NCBI GenBank assembly: GCA_002470165.1
Contig: DKNF01000252.1
Coordinates: forward strand, 1-40,024
Length of the DNA: 40,024 bases
Direction: 5' to 3'
From: Betaproteobacteria bacterium UBA7395
Lineage (GTDB): Bacteria > Pseudomonadota > Gammaproteobacteria > Burkholderiales > Rhodocyclaceae
The position numbers were made by a program, and so were the translations under genes. The notes beneath the pieces were generated by a model, which was not told where the DNA came from, ran no database searches, and saw nothing but the letters and a program-made list of their open reading frames with translations. Each line of letters begins with the position of its first letter. Position 1 is the first letter of the stretch. This document shows positions 17,090 to 27,920 of this stretch, one piece after another.

Positions 17090-18724
17090 ATGTCCCACCA
17101 GAAAATCCTCATCCTCGATTTCGGTTCCCAGGTCACCCAGCTGATCGCCCGTCGCGTGCGCGAAGCCAAGGTCTTCTGCGAGATCCATCCCTACGACGTC
17201 TCGGATGACTTCATCCGCAACTACGGCGCCAAGGGCATCATCCTGTCGGGCGGACCGAATTCGGTCACCGAGGGCGATACGCCGCGCGCGCCGAAGATCG
17301 TTTTCGAACTGGGCATTCCGGTGCTCGGCATCTGCTACGGCATGCAGACCATGGCGCAACAACTGGGCGGCAAGGTGATGACTGCCGAGGCGGCCGGCAA
17401 GGCGCGCGAATTCGGCTATTCCGAAGTGCGCGCACATGGCCATACGGCGTTGTTGAAGGACATCGCCGACTTCACCACGGCCGAAGGTCACGGCATGCTC
17501 AAGGTCTGGATGAGCCACGGTGATTCCGTGATGGAACTGCCGCCCGGCTTCAAGACCATGGCGTCCACGCCCTCCTGTCCGATCGCCGGCATGGCCGACG
17601 AAAGCCGCAAGTTCTACGCCGTGCAGTTCCACCCGGAAGTTACGCACACCGTGCAGGGCCGTGCCATCCTCGAAAGTTTCGTGCACGGCATCTGCGGCTG
17701 CGGCACCGACTGGGTGATGGGCGACTACATCGCCGAAGCCGTTGCCGCGATCCGCGCCCAGGTGGGCAGCGATGATGTCATCCTCGGCTTGTCCGGCGGC
17801 GTCGATTCCAGCGTTGCCGCGGCGCTGATTCACCGCGCCATCGGTGACCAGCTGACCTGCGTTTTCGTCGATCACGGCCTCTTGCGCCTCAACGAAGGCG
17901 ACATGGTCATGGACATGTTCGCGCGCAACCTCGGCGTCAAGGTCATCCGCGTCGATGCGGTCGACGACTTCATGGGCAAGCTGGCCGGCGTCTCCGACCC
18001 GGAACAGAAGCGCAAGATCATCGGCAAGGAATTCGTCGAGGTCTTCCAGGCCGAATCGAAGAAGCTGGTGTCGGCAAAATGGCTGGCCCAGGGCACGATC
18101 TATCCGGACGTGATCGAATCGGCCGGCAAGGGCAAGAAGGGCGCGCACACCATCAAGAGTCACCACAACGTCGGCGGCCTGCCGGAAGACATGCACCTGA
18201 AGCTGCTCGAACCGCTGCGCGAGCTGTTCAAGGACGAGGTCCGCGAACTCGGCGTCGCTCTCGGCCTGCCGCGCGAAATGGTCTATCGCCACCCGTTCCC
18301 CGGCCCCGGCCTGGGCGTGCGCATCCTCGGCGAAGTCACGCAGAAGGCCGCGCAACTGCTGCAGCGGGCCGACGCCATTTTCATCGATGAGCTGCGCGCG
18401 ACCGTGGCTACCGAACGCGATGTCGCGGCCGGCGCCTGCACCGAAGCTGATGTCGGCAAGACCTGGTACGACCTGACCAGCCAGGCCTTCGCCGTCTTCC
18501 TGCCGGTCAAGAGCGTCGGCGTGATGGGCGACGGCCGCACCTACGAGAACGTCGTCGCGCTGCGTGCCGTCGTTACCAGCGACTTCATGACCGCGCACTG
18601 GGCGCACCTGCCGTATGAACTCCTCGGCCGGGTGTCCAACCGGATCATCAACGAAGTGCGCGGGCTGAACCGGGTGGTGTACGACGTCTCCGGCAAACCG
18701 CCGGCGACGATCGAGTGGGAATGA
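17090..18724 (+). CDS. guaA: GuaA, GMP synthase (glutamine-hydrolysing)
   Basis: From the ATG at 17090 the product is 544 residues (a GTG 6 bp earlier would add two). The N-terminal class I glutamine amidotransferase domain has [15 protein letters not shown] (nucleophile Cys about residue 84) and the His/Glu pair in QFHPEVTHT. The ATP-pyrophosphatase domain begins with the PP-loop [15 protein letters not shown] (about 233-247), and the C-terminal dimerisation domain ends with [24 protein letters not shown]. It aminates XMP to GMP. A strong bidirectional terminator follows. Confidence 0.98.
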   Translation: MSHQKILILDFGSQVTQLIARRVREAKVFCEIHPYDVSDDFIRNYGAKGIILSGGPNSVTEGDTPRAPKIVFELGIPVLGICYGMQTMAQQLGGKVMTAEAAGKAREFGYSEVRAHGHTALLKDIADFTTAEGHGMLKVWMSHGDSVMELPPGFKTMASTPSCPIAGMADESRKFYAVQFHPEVTHTVQGRAILESFVHGICGCGTDWVMGDYIAEAVAAIRAQVGSDDVILGLSGGVDSSVAAALIHRAIGDQLTCVFVDHGLLRLNEGDMVMDMFARNLGVKVIRVDAVDDFMGKLAGVSDPEQKRKIIGKEFVEVFQAESKKLVSAKWLAQGTIYPDVIESAGKGKKGAHTIKSHHNVGGLPEDMHLKLLEPLRELFKDEVRELGVALGLPREMVYRHPFPGPGLGVRILGEVTQKAAQLLQRADAIFIDELRATVATERDVAAGACTEADVGKTWYDLTSQAFAVFLPVKSVGVMGDGRTYENVVALRAVVTSDFMTAHWAHLPYELLGRVSNRIINEVRGLNRVVYDVSGKPPATIEWE

Positions 18725-18737
18725 TCCCGGGAAAATA

Positions 18738-18768
18738 AAAAACGCCCCTGAAACCAGGGGCGTTTTTC
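18738..18768. terminator. Bidirectional Rho-independent terminator
   Basis: ACGCCCCTG (18742-18750), loop AAAC, and CAGGGGCGT (18755-18763) form a 9-bp stem with A-rich sequence on the left and TTTTCTT on the right. It can end guaA rightward and the convergent antiporter gene leftward, which stops at 18770. Confidence 0.9.
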
Positions 18769-18769
18769 T

Positions 18770-20922
<2,153 letters not shown>

Positions 20923-21650
20923 GTTTCGCTGCCGTCTGCGGCAAAGCTTTTCTCGTACAACACCATGTCGCCGGCCGCATTGCGCAGCAGCAGCGTCGAG
21001 GCGCGCGTGCCGTAATCCGGCGATTGTACGAAGACCGCGGACAGCAGCCGTTCCCACGCGAGCGGCACGCCGGTGTCCGGTAGGCGGTCGTCGGTTTCGA
21101 TGCTGCGGTCAGCCAGGAGTTCGAAGAAGGCGGCTTCATCGGGTAGCCGATCGAGCGCCCGGGAAAAGTTCTCGCGCGCCTTGAGCAGTTTCGGCCAGGG
21201 CGTGTCCAGGCGGTGGTTGGATAATCCATAAACACCCGGCGGCAGGCTGCGGTAGCCGGGGTCGCGATTGGAGGCGTAAACCAGCGTTTCCCGGTCGGCA
21301 AGCAGCAGGTTGAAGCCTGAGTAATCGCCCGGCGTCAGCGCTTCGGCGTAGGTCTGGGCCGCTTGCTGGTCGAGCAGAAAACGGGCAGTGAGTTCGCCGC
21401 GCGAGCGCTTTCCTTTGACAGCGCCGGGCTCGCGCACATTGGTGACGGCCGCGAAGCGACCGTCGCGGGTGGCGCCCAGCCAGGTGCCGCCGGCTTCGAG
21501 ATCGCGCCCGCCAAACACCCGCGCATCTTCTTCCCAGAAAGCGGCAGACGCCGTCGGCCGGGCATGAAACTCATCGCGGTTGGCGGCGACCACCAGCGGG
21601 TAAGCCGGATGGACCTGCCAGCCGACCAGGATCAGGCACATCGATCCCGG

Positions 21651-22670
21651 TCAGGCCGGATTGACCGCGCTGGCTGTCACCTGTTGTCCATCGCGGCTGC
21701 CAAGACGCAGGTTGCCAGCGTAGTTGGACTGAACCACCGCCAGCGCCACGTGACCGCCGGCGGGCGAGGGCGCACCCAGCATCACCTTGCCGCTGGCCTG
21801 TTCCAGGTTGTCGGGCGAATAAAGATCGGCACCGGCAGTCAGCGGAATGTCGGCACTCAGTCGGTAGAGATGGCGCTTGACCTTGCCCAGGTACTGCGTG
21901 CGGGCGACGATTTCCTGCCCCGGGTAGCAGCCCTTGTTGAAACTGACGCCGCCGATCTTTTCGAAATCCGCCATCTGCGGCACGAATTCTTCCTTGGTGG
22001 CCAGGCTGACCAACGGGAAGGCTGCCTGCACATCCAGCCAGCGCCAGGCCGGCACGCCGGCCGGGCGTGCCTTGACGCCGAGCTTCTGCCAAAGCACGGG
22101 CAAGGCGGCCACCGGGGCAGCCAGGATGTAGCGTTGGGCGTCGACATGAATGATGCTGGTGCCGTCGCCGCTGCTCGTGGCGCGCATGGTGCCATCGGGG
22201 ATAGGCAGTCCGGCATCGGTCAGCGCTTCGGCGGCTTGCGGGCCGGCCAGGCCGAGCAGGACCGTGTCGCTTTCCACCTGCAGCTTGACCTTGGCGCGCA
22301 GGATGAACATCTGCAGGCGCTTGGCGGTGGCTTCGAGCAGATCGGCTGCCAGCAACATCCGGTAGCTTTCGTTCTCGTGCCAGACGACGAAGCTGGCCTG
22401 CATCCGTCCCTTGGCCGTACACCATCCGGCATGCTGGGCGGCGCCCTGGGCGAGATGATTGACGTCGCTGGTCAGTTGGCCGTGCAGGAAAGTCTTGGCT
22501 TCGTCGCCGCTGGCGCGGAGGATCGCCAGGTGCGTCAGCGGTACGAGGACGGTTTGCCGGCTGGCTGCCAGCAATTCCGCCTGAGCGTCGCCGAAGTGCA
22601 GGACTTCCGGAACATCTGCGGCAAAGCAGGCGTCGGTCGATTCGAGAAAGCTGCGCCAATGGGGATTCAT
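21651..22670 (-). CDS. ygfZ: YgfZ/GcvT-like folate-binding protein
   Basis: The 339-residue protein carries the YgfZ signature KGCYPGQEIVARTQYLGKVKR (about 235-255) with its conserved Cys, and the folate-binding GcvT-like fold (LTHLAILRASGDEAKTFLHGQLTSDV near the N terminus). YgfZ/IBA57 proteins support tetrahydrofolate-dependent maturation or repair of certain Fe-S enzymes such as MiaB. The gene is divergent from mltG. Confidence 0.93.
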   Translation of the reverse strand: MNPHWRSFLESTDACFAADVPEVLHFGDAQAELLAASRQTVLVPLTHLAILRASGDEAKTFLHGQLTSDVNHLAQGAAQHAGWCTAKGRMQASFVVWHENESYRMLLAADLLEATAKRLQMFILRAKVKLQVESDTVLLGLAGPQAAEALTDAGLPIPDGTMRATSSGDGTSIIHVDAQRYILAAPVAALPVLWQKLGVKARPAGVPAWRWLDVQAAFPLVSLATKEEFVPQMADFEKIGGVSFNKGCYPGQEIVARTQYLGKVKRHLYRLSADIPLTAGADLYSPDNLEQASGKVMLGAPSPAGGHVALAVVQSNYAGNLRLGSRDGQQVTASAVNPA

Positions 22671-22782
22671 GAGGGCTCCTTGAGGTTTGGGCTATTATAT
22701 CGCCCGTTTCGGTGCACGCTTTCGTGCGCACATCCATGCTCGTTTCCGACGGGCAAGACCAGCCAAAGCGTCACGAGTTCCC

Positions 22783-23778
22783 ATGCGTCTTGTTTTTCGT
22801 CTTGTTGCCCTGTTGTTGATTGCCGCCATCGGTTTGGCCGCCAGCTTCGTCTGGTGGACCCAGCAGCCGATCGAGGTTTCCGAAAATGCGCTTGAATTCC
22901 GCGTCATGCCGGGCAGCAGCCTGCGGGCAGCGGTCAGGCAAATGAACGAGGCAGGCTTGTCGGTCGATGCCGACCTGTTCGTCCTGCTCGCCCGCTGGCA
23001 AGGAAAAAGTGGCGCGATCAAGCCTGGCACATACGGCACTTCGGTCGGCGAAACACCGCTCAGCCTGCTCGAAAAACTGGCCAGCGGCAAAGTCATCCAG
23101 GCCAGCATCACGCTGGTTGAGGGCTGGACTTTCCGCCAATTCCGCGCCCGGCTCGATGCCCATCCGGCGTTGCGGCACGATACGCTGGGCATGAGCGAGG
23201 CGCAGATCATCGCCCGCCTAGGACTGCCGCTGAGCAGTCTGGAAGGCAGGCTGTTTCCCGATACCTACCTGTTCGACAAGGAGTCGAGCGATCTCGAACT
23301 GATCGCCCGGGCGGTCGCCTCGATGCAGGCCCGACTGGACGAAACCTGGTCGCAACGTCCGGCAGGCCTGCCGTACAAGACGGCGGGCGATGTCCTGACC
23401 ATGGCCTCGATCATCGAGAAGGAAACCGGCCGCGAGGAAGACCGCGCCCATGTTGCTGCCGTCTTCGTCAACCGACTGCGCATCGGCATGCGCCTGCAGA
23501 CCGATCCGACGGTCATCTACGGGCTGGGCGAAGCTTTCGATGGCAATCTGCGCAAGATTCACCTGCAGACTGATACACCCTACAACACCTATACGCGGGC
23601 CGGTCTGCCGCCGACGCCGATCGCCATGCCGGGGCTGGCCTCGCTGCGCGCGGCAATTTCACCGGCTGACAGCACTGCCATCTATTTCGTTGCGCGCGGC
23701 GACGGCACCAGTCAGTTTTCACGAACACTCGACGAGCACAACCGTGCCGTGAACCGTTACCAGAGAGGCGGAAAATGA
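22783..23778 (+). CDS. mltG: MltG, endolytic murein transglycosylase
   Basis: The start at 22783 gives 331 residues beginning with a signal anchor, [21 protein letters not shown] LysM-like N-terminal domain precedes the YceG catalytic domain with [12 protein letters not shown] and [14 protein letters not shown], in which Glu212 is the catalytic acid equivalent, followed by [21 protein letters not shown]. MltG cleaves nascent glycan strands in the inner membrane and sets their length. It overlaps tmk by 4 bp; mltG-tmk-holB order is conserved in proteobacteria. TATTAT at 22693-22698 may be its -10 box. Confidence 0.95.
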   Translation: MRLVFRLVALLLIAAIGLAASFVWWTQQPIEVSENALEFRVMPGSSLRAAVRQMNEAGLSVDADLFVLLARWQGKSGAIKPGTYGTSVGETPLSLLEKLASGKVIQASITLVEGWTFRQFRARLDAHPALRHDTLGMSEAQIIARLGLPLSSLEGRLFPDTYLFDKESSDLELIARAVASMQARLDETWSQRPAGLPYKTAGDVLTMASIIEKETGREEDRAHVAAVFVNRLRIGMRLQTDPTVIYGLGEAFDGNLRKIHLQTDTPYNTYTRAGLPPTPIAMPGLASLRAAISPADSTAIYFVARGDGTSQFSRTLDEHNRAVNRYQRGGK

Positions 23779-24386
23779 GAGGCAAATTCATCACTTTCGA
23801 AGGCATCGACGGGGCCGGCAAGAGCAGCCATGTCGAGTGGCTGGCCGAGACCCTGCGCGGTCGCGGTCTCACGGTCCTGGTCACGCGTGAGCCGGGCGGC
23901 ACCCCGTTGGGTGAAAAGCTGCGTGAATTGCTGCTCAACGAATCGATGCACCTGGAAACGGAAACGCTGCTGATGTTTGCCGCCCGCCGGGAACACCTGG
24001 CCCAGCGTATCGAACCGGCGCTGGCGCGCGGAGAATGGGTGATCTGCGACCGTTTCAGCGATGCCACCTGGGCCTATCAGGGTGGCGGACGCGGCCTCGA
24101 CAAAGCCAAATTCCTGGCACTAGAACACTGGGTCCATGAACATCTGCAACCGGATCTGACCCTGTTGTTTGACCTGCCACTCGAAGTTGCGCGGGAACGC
24201 ATCGTTCTGGCCAACCGCGTACTCGACAAATTCGAGCAGGAGCGCGCCGATTTTCATCATCGCGTCCGCCAGGCGTATCTGGATCGCGCTCAGGCCAGCC
24301 CCTCGAGAATTCGCACGGTGGCTGCCGACAACAGCATCGAACAAATTCGCAAACAACTTGAAGTTATTGTTTCAAGTATTTGTTAA
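23775..24386 (+). CDS. tmk: Tmk, thymidylate kinase
   Basis: The 203-residue enzyme has the P-loop [10 protein letters not shown] (about 9-18), the [18 protein letters not shown] dTMP-binding segment, [18 protein letters not shown], and the LID region starting [10 protein letters not shown]. It phosphorylates dTMP to dTDP in the cytosol. The stop TAA shares one base with the ATG of holB, and mltG overlaps its start, so expression is coupled to cell-wall and replication genes. Confidence 0.96.
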   Translation: MRGKFITFEGIDGAGKSSHVEWLAETLRGRGLTVLVTREPGGTPLGEKLRELLLNESMHLETETLLMFAARREHLAQRIEPALARGEWVICDRFSDATWAYQGGGRGLDKAKFLALEHWVHEHLQPDLTLLFDLPLEVARERIVLANRVLDKFEQERADFHHRVRQAYLDRAQASPSRIRTVAADNSIEQIRKQLEVIVSSIC

Positions 24387-25414
24387 TGAACATTTTAGAG
24401 ATACATTCCGACACCTGGGAGAGCCTGCAGTCCAGGCGTGATCGCCTGCCGCACGCCTTGTTGCTGATTGGCCAGAAAGGCCTGGGCAAGTTTGCGCTGG
24501 CCCGCGAGTTTGCTGCTTCGCTACTGTGCGAGAGCCGTACCGAGAACGGCACCGCCTGTGGCCATTGCCTGGCTTGCAACTGGTTTGCCCAGGGCAATCA
24601 TCCGGATTTTCGTTTGCTGCAACCGGAAGCGCTCGCTGCGGCAAGCGAGGTGGAAGAGGGCAAGAAGAAGCCCAGCCAGCAGATCACCATTGACCAGATT
24701 CGCGGCCTTGACGAATTCCTGGGGGTTGGCAGCCACCGCGGCGGGCTCAGCATCGTATTGATCAACCCGGCCGAAGCAATGAACCGGAATGCCGCGAATT
24801 CGATCTTGAAAATACTTGAAGAACCTCCACCAAATATATTGTTTTTATTGGTTTCCGGAGAGCCTTCCGGTTTGTTGCCAACGATACGCAGCCGCTGCCA
24901 GATACTGTCCGTGGCAACGCCGCCCCAGCAGGTGGCAGTTGCCGCACTCAAGGCATCCGGTATTGCCGACGCGGAGCGCTGGCTGGCACTGAGCGGCGGC
25001 TCCCCGCGCTTTGCCGAAGAAATGGCCGCCGCCGGGCAGGGGAGTTGGCTCGATGTTCTGGTGACTCGCCTGCAGGAGGGGCGCAACGCATCGCCGCTGC
25101 AAATGGCCGGCGACCTGGAAAAGCTGATCAGGGACAGCAAGGGCAGCCTGCAGCTCAAGCAGGTTGTAGAAGCCATGCAGAAGTGGCTGGTCGACCTCAC
25201 GCTGAGCAAGAACGGCTTCTCTGCGAGATATTTTCTGGCCCAGCAGGCCAAAATCGGCATGCTGGCTGATATGATTCCCACCGTTCGACTGATCACTTTC
25301 TATCGAAACATGAACCTGCGTCGCCAGGAAGCAGAGCAACCGCTGAATGCGAGACTCTTCCTGGAAAGCATTTTTCTGGACTACCGAGCACTGTTTTCCG
25401 CAGATCGAGGATGA
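24386..25414 (+). CDS. holB: HolB, DNA polymerase III delta' subunit
   Basis: I use the ATG at 24386 (342 residues), not the TTG two codons upstream, because it overlaps the tmk stop. The AAA+ domain has a Walker A-like GQKGLGKF (29-36), a zinc module with Cys48, Cys58, Cys61 and Cys64, and a NAANSILKILEEPP sensor helix followed by the SRC motif (SRCQIL). Delta' is a fixed, non-hydrolysing part of the clamp loader that opens and loads the sliding clamp. pilZ follows with a 4-bp overlap. Confidence 0.95.
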   Translation: MNILEIHSDTWESLQSRRDRLPHALLLIGQKGLGKFALAREFAASLLCESRTENGTACGHCLACNWFAQGNHPDFRLLQPEALAAASEVEEGKKKPSQQITIDQIRGLDEFLGVGSHRGGLSIVLINPAEAMNRNAANSILKILEEPPPNILFLLVSGEPSGLLPTIRSRCQILSVATPPQQVAVAALKASGIADAERWLALSGGSPRFAEEMAAAGQGSWLDVLVTRLQEGRNASPLQMAGDLEKLIRDSKGSLQLKQVVEAMQKWLVDLTLSKNGFSARYFLAQQAKIGMLADMIPTVRLITFYRNMNLRRQEAEQPLNARLFLESIFLDYRALFSADRG

Positions 25415-25773
25415 GCGAAGCCAAAACCGCCCCGCAGCGCCCCAGCGTCCTGTCGCTGAACATCAACTCGAAATCCGCCCTATACGCGGCCTTCATGCCG
25501 CACCTCCGTCATGGCGGGATATTCATTCCGACAACACGCGGCTACACCCTGGGCGACGAAGTCTTCATGCTGCTCTCCCTGATGGACGACCCGACCAAGC
25601 TGCCGATTGCCGGTACCGTGATCTGGGTCACGCCGGCCGGCGCGCAGAATGGTCGCGCGCAGGGGATCGGTGTGCATTTCAATGATGACGAGAGTGGCCA
25701 GGAAGCGCGCCGCAAGATCGAAGGTCTGCTCGGCGGCGTCCTGCAGTCGGCTCGCCCAACCCACACGCTCTGA
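25411..25773 (+). CDS. pilZ: PilZ, type IV pilus assembly protein
   Basis: The 120-residue protein is the true PilZ, recognised by context (holB-pilZ-tatD, as in Pseudomonas and Xanthomonas) and by LSLNINSKSALYAAFMPHLRHGGIFIPT and GIGVHFN. It lacks the RxxxR and D/NxSxxG residues that bind c-di-GMP in canonical PilZ domains, as the founding PilZ does. In Xanthomonas, PilZ bridges the PilB ATPase and the EAL protein FimX in pilus extension; pilus genes are not in this window. Confidence 0.93.
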   Translation: MSEAKTAPQRPSVLSLNINSKSALYAAFMPHLRHGGIFIPTTRGYTLGDEVFMLLSLMDDPTKLPIAGTVIWVTPAGAQNGRAQGIGVHFNDDESGQEARRKIEGLLGGVLQSARPTHTL

Positions 25774-25781
25774 TCCGACCG

Positions 25782-26549
25782 ATGCTGGTCGACTCGCACT
25801 GCCATCTCGATTTTCCCGGACTCGCCGAGCGCTTGCCGGACGTCCTGTCGGCCATGCAGGCCAACGATATCGGCGCCGCGCTGTGCATCGGCGTCAATCT
25901 CGAAGATTTTTCCCGCGTCCTGGCCGTTGCCGAGCAATCTCCGATTCTCTACGCGACGGTGGGCGTTCACCCCGAATACACCGATGCCGAAGAACCGGAC
26001 GAGGAGCGGCTGCTGGCGCTGGCCCGTCACCCGAAAGTCCTCGGTATCGGCGAAACCGGGCTGGATTATTACTGGCACAAGGATAAGCCCGAGTGGCAGC
26101 GGGCCCGTTTCCGCACCCACATCCGCGCTGCCTTGCGCTGCGGCAAGCCGCTGGTCGTGCATACTCGCGAATCGGCCGAAGACACCATCCGCATCCTGCG
26201 CGAGGAGGGGGCTTCCGCGGTCGGCGGGGTCATGCATTGCTTCACCGAGAATTGGGAAATCGCTCAACAGGCGCTGGACATCGGCTTCCATCTCTCCTTT
26301 TCCGGCATCGTCACATTCAAGAATGCGCACATCGTCAAGGATGTGGCACGCCGGTGTCCGCTCGACCGTCTGCTGATCGAAACCGACGCGCCGTACCTGG
26401 CGCCCGCACCATATCGCGGCAAACAGAATGAACCGGCTTACGTGCGCTATGTTGCCGAGGAAATTTCCCGGCTGCGTGAACAGCCGCTTGAAACCATTGC
26501 CGCTGCAAGCACCGAGAATTTCAGGCGCCTGTTCCGTCCGGAGACATGA
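25782..26549 (+). CDS. tatD: TatD-family metal-dependent deoxyribonuclease
   Basis: The 255-residue TIM-barrel hydrolase opens MLVDSHCHLDF, where His6 and His8 are metal ligands; GIGETGLDYYW supplies the bridging Glu, and VVHTRES, GVMHCFTEN and IETDAPYLAP give the remaining His and Asp ligands. The family shows 3'-5' DNase activity; despite the name it is not part of the Tat translocase. It follows pilZ by 8 bp and overlaps the ankyrin-repeat gene. Confidence 0.94.
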   Translation: MLVDSHCHLDFPGLAERLPDVLSAMQANDIGAALCIGVNLEDFSRVLAVAEQSPILYATVGVHPEYTDAEEPDEERLLALARHPKVLGIGETGLDYYWHKDKPEWQRARFRTHIRAALRCGKPLVVHTRESAEDTIRILREEGASAVGGVMHCFTENWEIAQQALDIGFHLSFSGIVTFKNAHIVKDVARRCPLDRLLIETDAPYLAPAPYRGKQNEPAYVRYVAEEISRLREQPLETIAAASTENFRRLFRPET

Positions 26550-27205
26550 AAATGCTGAAGAAAACGCTGGTTGCCGTACTGTTCGCCACCACCATGCCGC
26601 TGCTTGTCCATGGCAGCACCTACGACGATCTGATCCAGGGGGCCAGACTGGGCGACACCAACGCCATTGGTCGACTGCTGGCCCGTGGCGCTTCGGCAGA
26701 CACGACGGACATCGAGGGCAATACGCTATTGATGCTGGCTGCCCGCGACGGCCATGCGCAATTGGCCGAATTACTGGTCAATCACCGAGCCAAACTCAAC
26801 GCCCGTAACGCCGCCGGCGACACGGCCCTTGGCTTGGCGGCATTGCGTGGGCACCAACGCATTGTCGAGATACTGGTCGCGGCAGGAGCATCCCAGGAAG
26901 TTCCGGGCTGGCCGCCGCTCGTTTATGCGGCTTTTGGCGGCCATTCGGAGATCGTCGCCTTCCTTTTGCGCCACGGCGCCAACGTCGATGCAGTCAGCGA
27001 AAGCGGCATGTCTGCGCTGATGGCGGCAGCACGGGGAGGTTTCCGGCCCATCGTCAACGCCTTGCTTGCAGCGAAGGCGAACACGGAACTGCGAACCGAC
27101 CGCGGTGAGTCTGCGCTGGATATCGCGCTTCGCTTCAACAATACGGATATCGCCGAACAATTACGCGCCGTGTCAGCCCAGCAAGCAACGAAGCCGGCTC
27201 AGTAG
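26546..27205 (+). CDS. Exported ankyrin-repeat protein
   Basis: The 219-residue protein has a signal peptide, MKMLKKTLVAVLFATTMPLLVHG, followed by five or so ankyrin repeats: GNTLLMLAARDGHAQLAELLV, GDTALGLAALRGHQRIVEILV, WPPLVYAAFGGHSEIVAFLL, GMSALMAAARGGFRPIVNALL, and GESALDIALRFNNTDIAEQL. It probably acts by protein binding in the periplasm. The start overlaps the tatD stop (ATGA), making it the last gene of the mltG operon. In the prophage-free chromosome its stop would lie about 70 bp from dif. Confidence 0.9.
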   Translation: MKMLKKTLVAVLFATTMPLLVHGSTYDDLIQGARLGDTNAIGRLLARGASADTTDIEGNTLLMLAARDGHAQLAELLVNHRAKLNARNAAGDTALGLAALRGHQRIVEILVAAGASQEVPGWPPLVYAAFGGHSEIVAFLLRHGANVDAVSESGMSALMAAARGGFRPIVNALLAAKANTELRTDRGESALDIALRFNNTDIAEQLRAVSAQQATKPAQ

Positions 27206-27276
27206 TTAGAAATACTAAGGTTCTGATGATGGGAGAAGGCGGCAGGCGGAAAAACACCTTTTTCCCCACTTCAACA

Positions 27277-27306
27277 ACTTCGTATAATTGGCCCCCTATG
27301 CAAAAC
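27277..27306 (+). other. attL: XerC half-site of dif joined to phage sequence
   Basis: The XerC arm ACTTCGTATAA (27277-27287) is identical to that of the right-hand dif. After TT the sequence diverges to a degenerate phage half (CTATGCAAAAC at 27296-27306 keeps 7 of 11 positions of the XerD arm). Integration therefore left a hybrid, probably weak, site on the left. Confidence 0.8.
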
Positions 27307-27348
27307 GCATCGTTGCGCGATGTGAAAACCCACAGATTTTGGGGATAA

Positions 27349-27376
27349 GGCCGGGGATAACCCGGCCTTTTGCTTT
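27349..27376 (+). terminator. Rho-independent terminator of the phage regulator transcript
   Basis: GGCCGGG (27349-27355), loop GATAA, CCCGGCC (27361-27367), then TTTTGCTTT. In the circular phage this lies 24 bp after the stop codon (27323-27325) of the regulator whose body is at 33700, so it is correctly placed to end that message; in the lysogen it can end the upstream ankyrin operon. Confidence 0.75.
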
Positions 27377-27399
27377 CCGGTCAATCGCTTGCGCTCTTG

Positions 27400-27632
27400 T
27401 GTGAATTCCAACGGTAAATGCAACTCATGAGGTGTTTCGGCGCTCCGTACACATCGCTATTTGCAACTGGTAACAACGATCTGTGCGACTAAAACCATCC
27501 TCACATCGATAGATGCTACTGACCACGAAATGCGAGATTTCGTAAGGCATTGAATTTACTTGCGACCTCAAGATTTTTCCGCATCCAGTAGCGAAAACGG
27601 AAGTTGAGTTGCACAAACCAATGGAATTCACA
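27400..27632. repeat. 233-bp element bounded by 27-bp imperfect inverted repeats
   Basis: The ends 27400-27426 and 27606-27632 pair at 22 of 27 positions: an 11-bp perfect outer stem (TGTGAATTCCA / TGGAATTCACA), a 3-bp stem (GGT/ACC) and an 8-bp inner stem (TGCAACTC / GAGTTGCA) separated by small symmetric internal loops. Near its middle is a further perfect 7-bp hairpin, ACGAAAT / ATTTCGT (27525-27543). In single-stranded phage DNA, or as RNA, this would form one long rod-like stem. Confidence 0.7.
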
Positions 27633-27846
27633 TCTTGCCTACGGAATGAGCAGCAGACCCGCCGAATTGGTCTGTAGAGAGGGGGAGCAGGGGAAACGGA
27701 CCTGCGGATTACCTGGGCGGCGTCACGGCGACCCGCGACGGCGACCGGGCCACCCTACGGGCGGCACAGCCGGGACGGCCGGCTGTCTGGATCGCCTGCT
27801 AGGCGTGCGTTTCGTTGGTGCCTTGCCGTTCGGGGGGAAGCTATAG

Positions 27847-27863
27847 CGCCGCCAAGTGCGGCG
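27847..27863. repeat. 6-bp GC hairpin
   Basis: CGCCGC (27847-27852), loop CAAGT, GCGGCG (27858-27863), in the GC-rich part of the phage intergenic region, 25 bp from the larger hairpin beyond the zot stop. Confidence 0.5.
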
Positions 27864-27887
27864 AACTGCCCCAGTCAGCAGCAGACC

Positions 27888-27913
27888 GGACCCCCGGCCA
27901 GTGGCCGGGGTCC
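27888..27913. repeat. Strong hairpin just beyond the zot stop codon
   Basis: GGACCCCCGGCC and GGCCGGGGTCC pair around an AGT loop with a single bulged C, giving an 11-bp GC-rich stem 8 bp past the end of zot. No T run follows on either strand, so it is more likely a structural element (packaging signal, origin or transcript stabiliser) than a classic terminator. Confidence 0.6.
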
Positions 27914-27920
27914 CCCCCGG

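Larger units (their letters stand above)
27372..27920. other. Phage intergenic region (no gene seen)
   Basis: About 550 bp between the regulator terminator and the zot stop contains no convincing CDS. It holds a 233-bp inverted-repeat element (27400-27632), a central hairpin (27525-27543), an 11-bp direct repeat AGCAGCAGACC at 27649-27659 and 27877-27887, ACGGCGACC twice 13 bp apart (27725, 27738), and two strong GC hairpins (27847-27863, 27888-27913). By position, this is where filamentous phages keep replication origins and the packaging signal; that role is inferred. Confidence 0.55.

Noticed and set aside
15557..18607. Long minus-strand frames opposite guaB and guaA, and similar ones opposite ygfZ (21363-22895 +) and the cyclase (1108-2184 +)
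   Set aside because: All overlie strongly supported genes and show compositional artefacts (His/Asp/Gly-rich translations).
27604..27846. 80-codon plus-strand frame in the phage intergenic region
   Set aside because: No ribosome-binding site, repetitive Gly/Arg translation, and overlap with structured repeats; no coding support.
27372..27920. Considered a retron, DGR or CRISPR array for the repeats in the phage intergenic region
   Set aside because: No reverse transcriptase or Cas gene is nearby and the repeats are too few and not evenly spaced.
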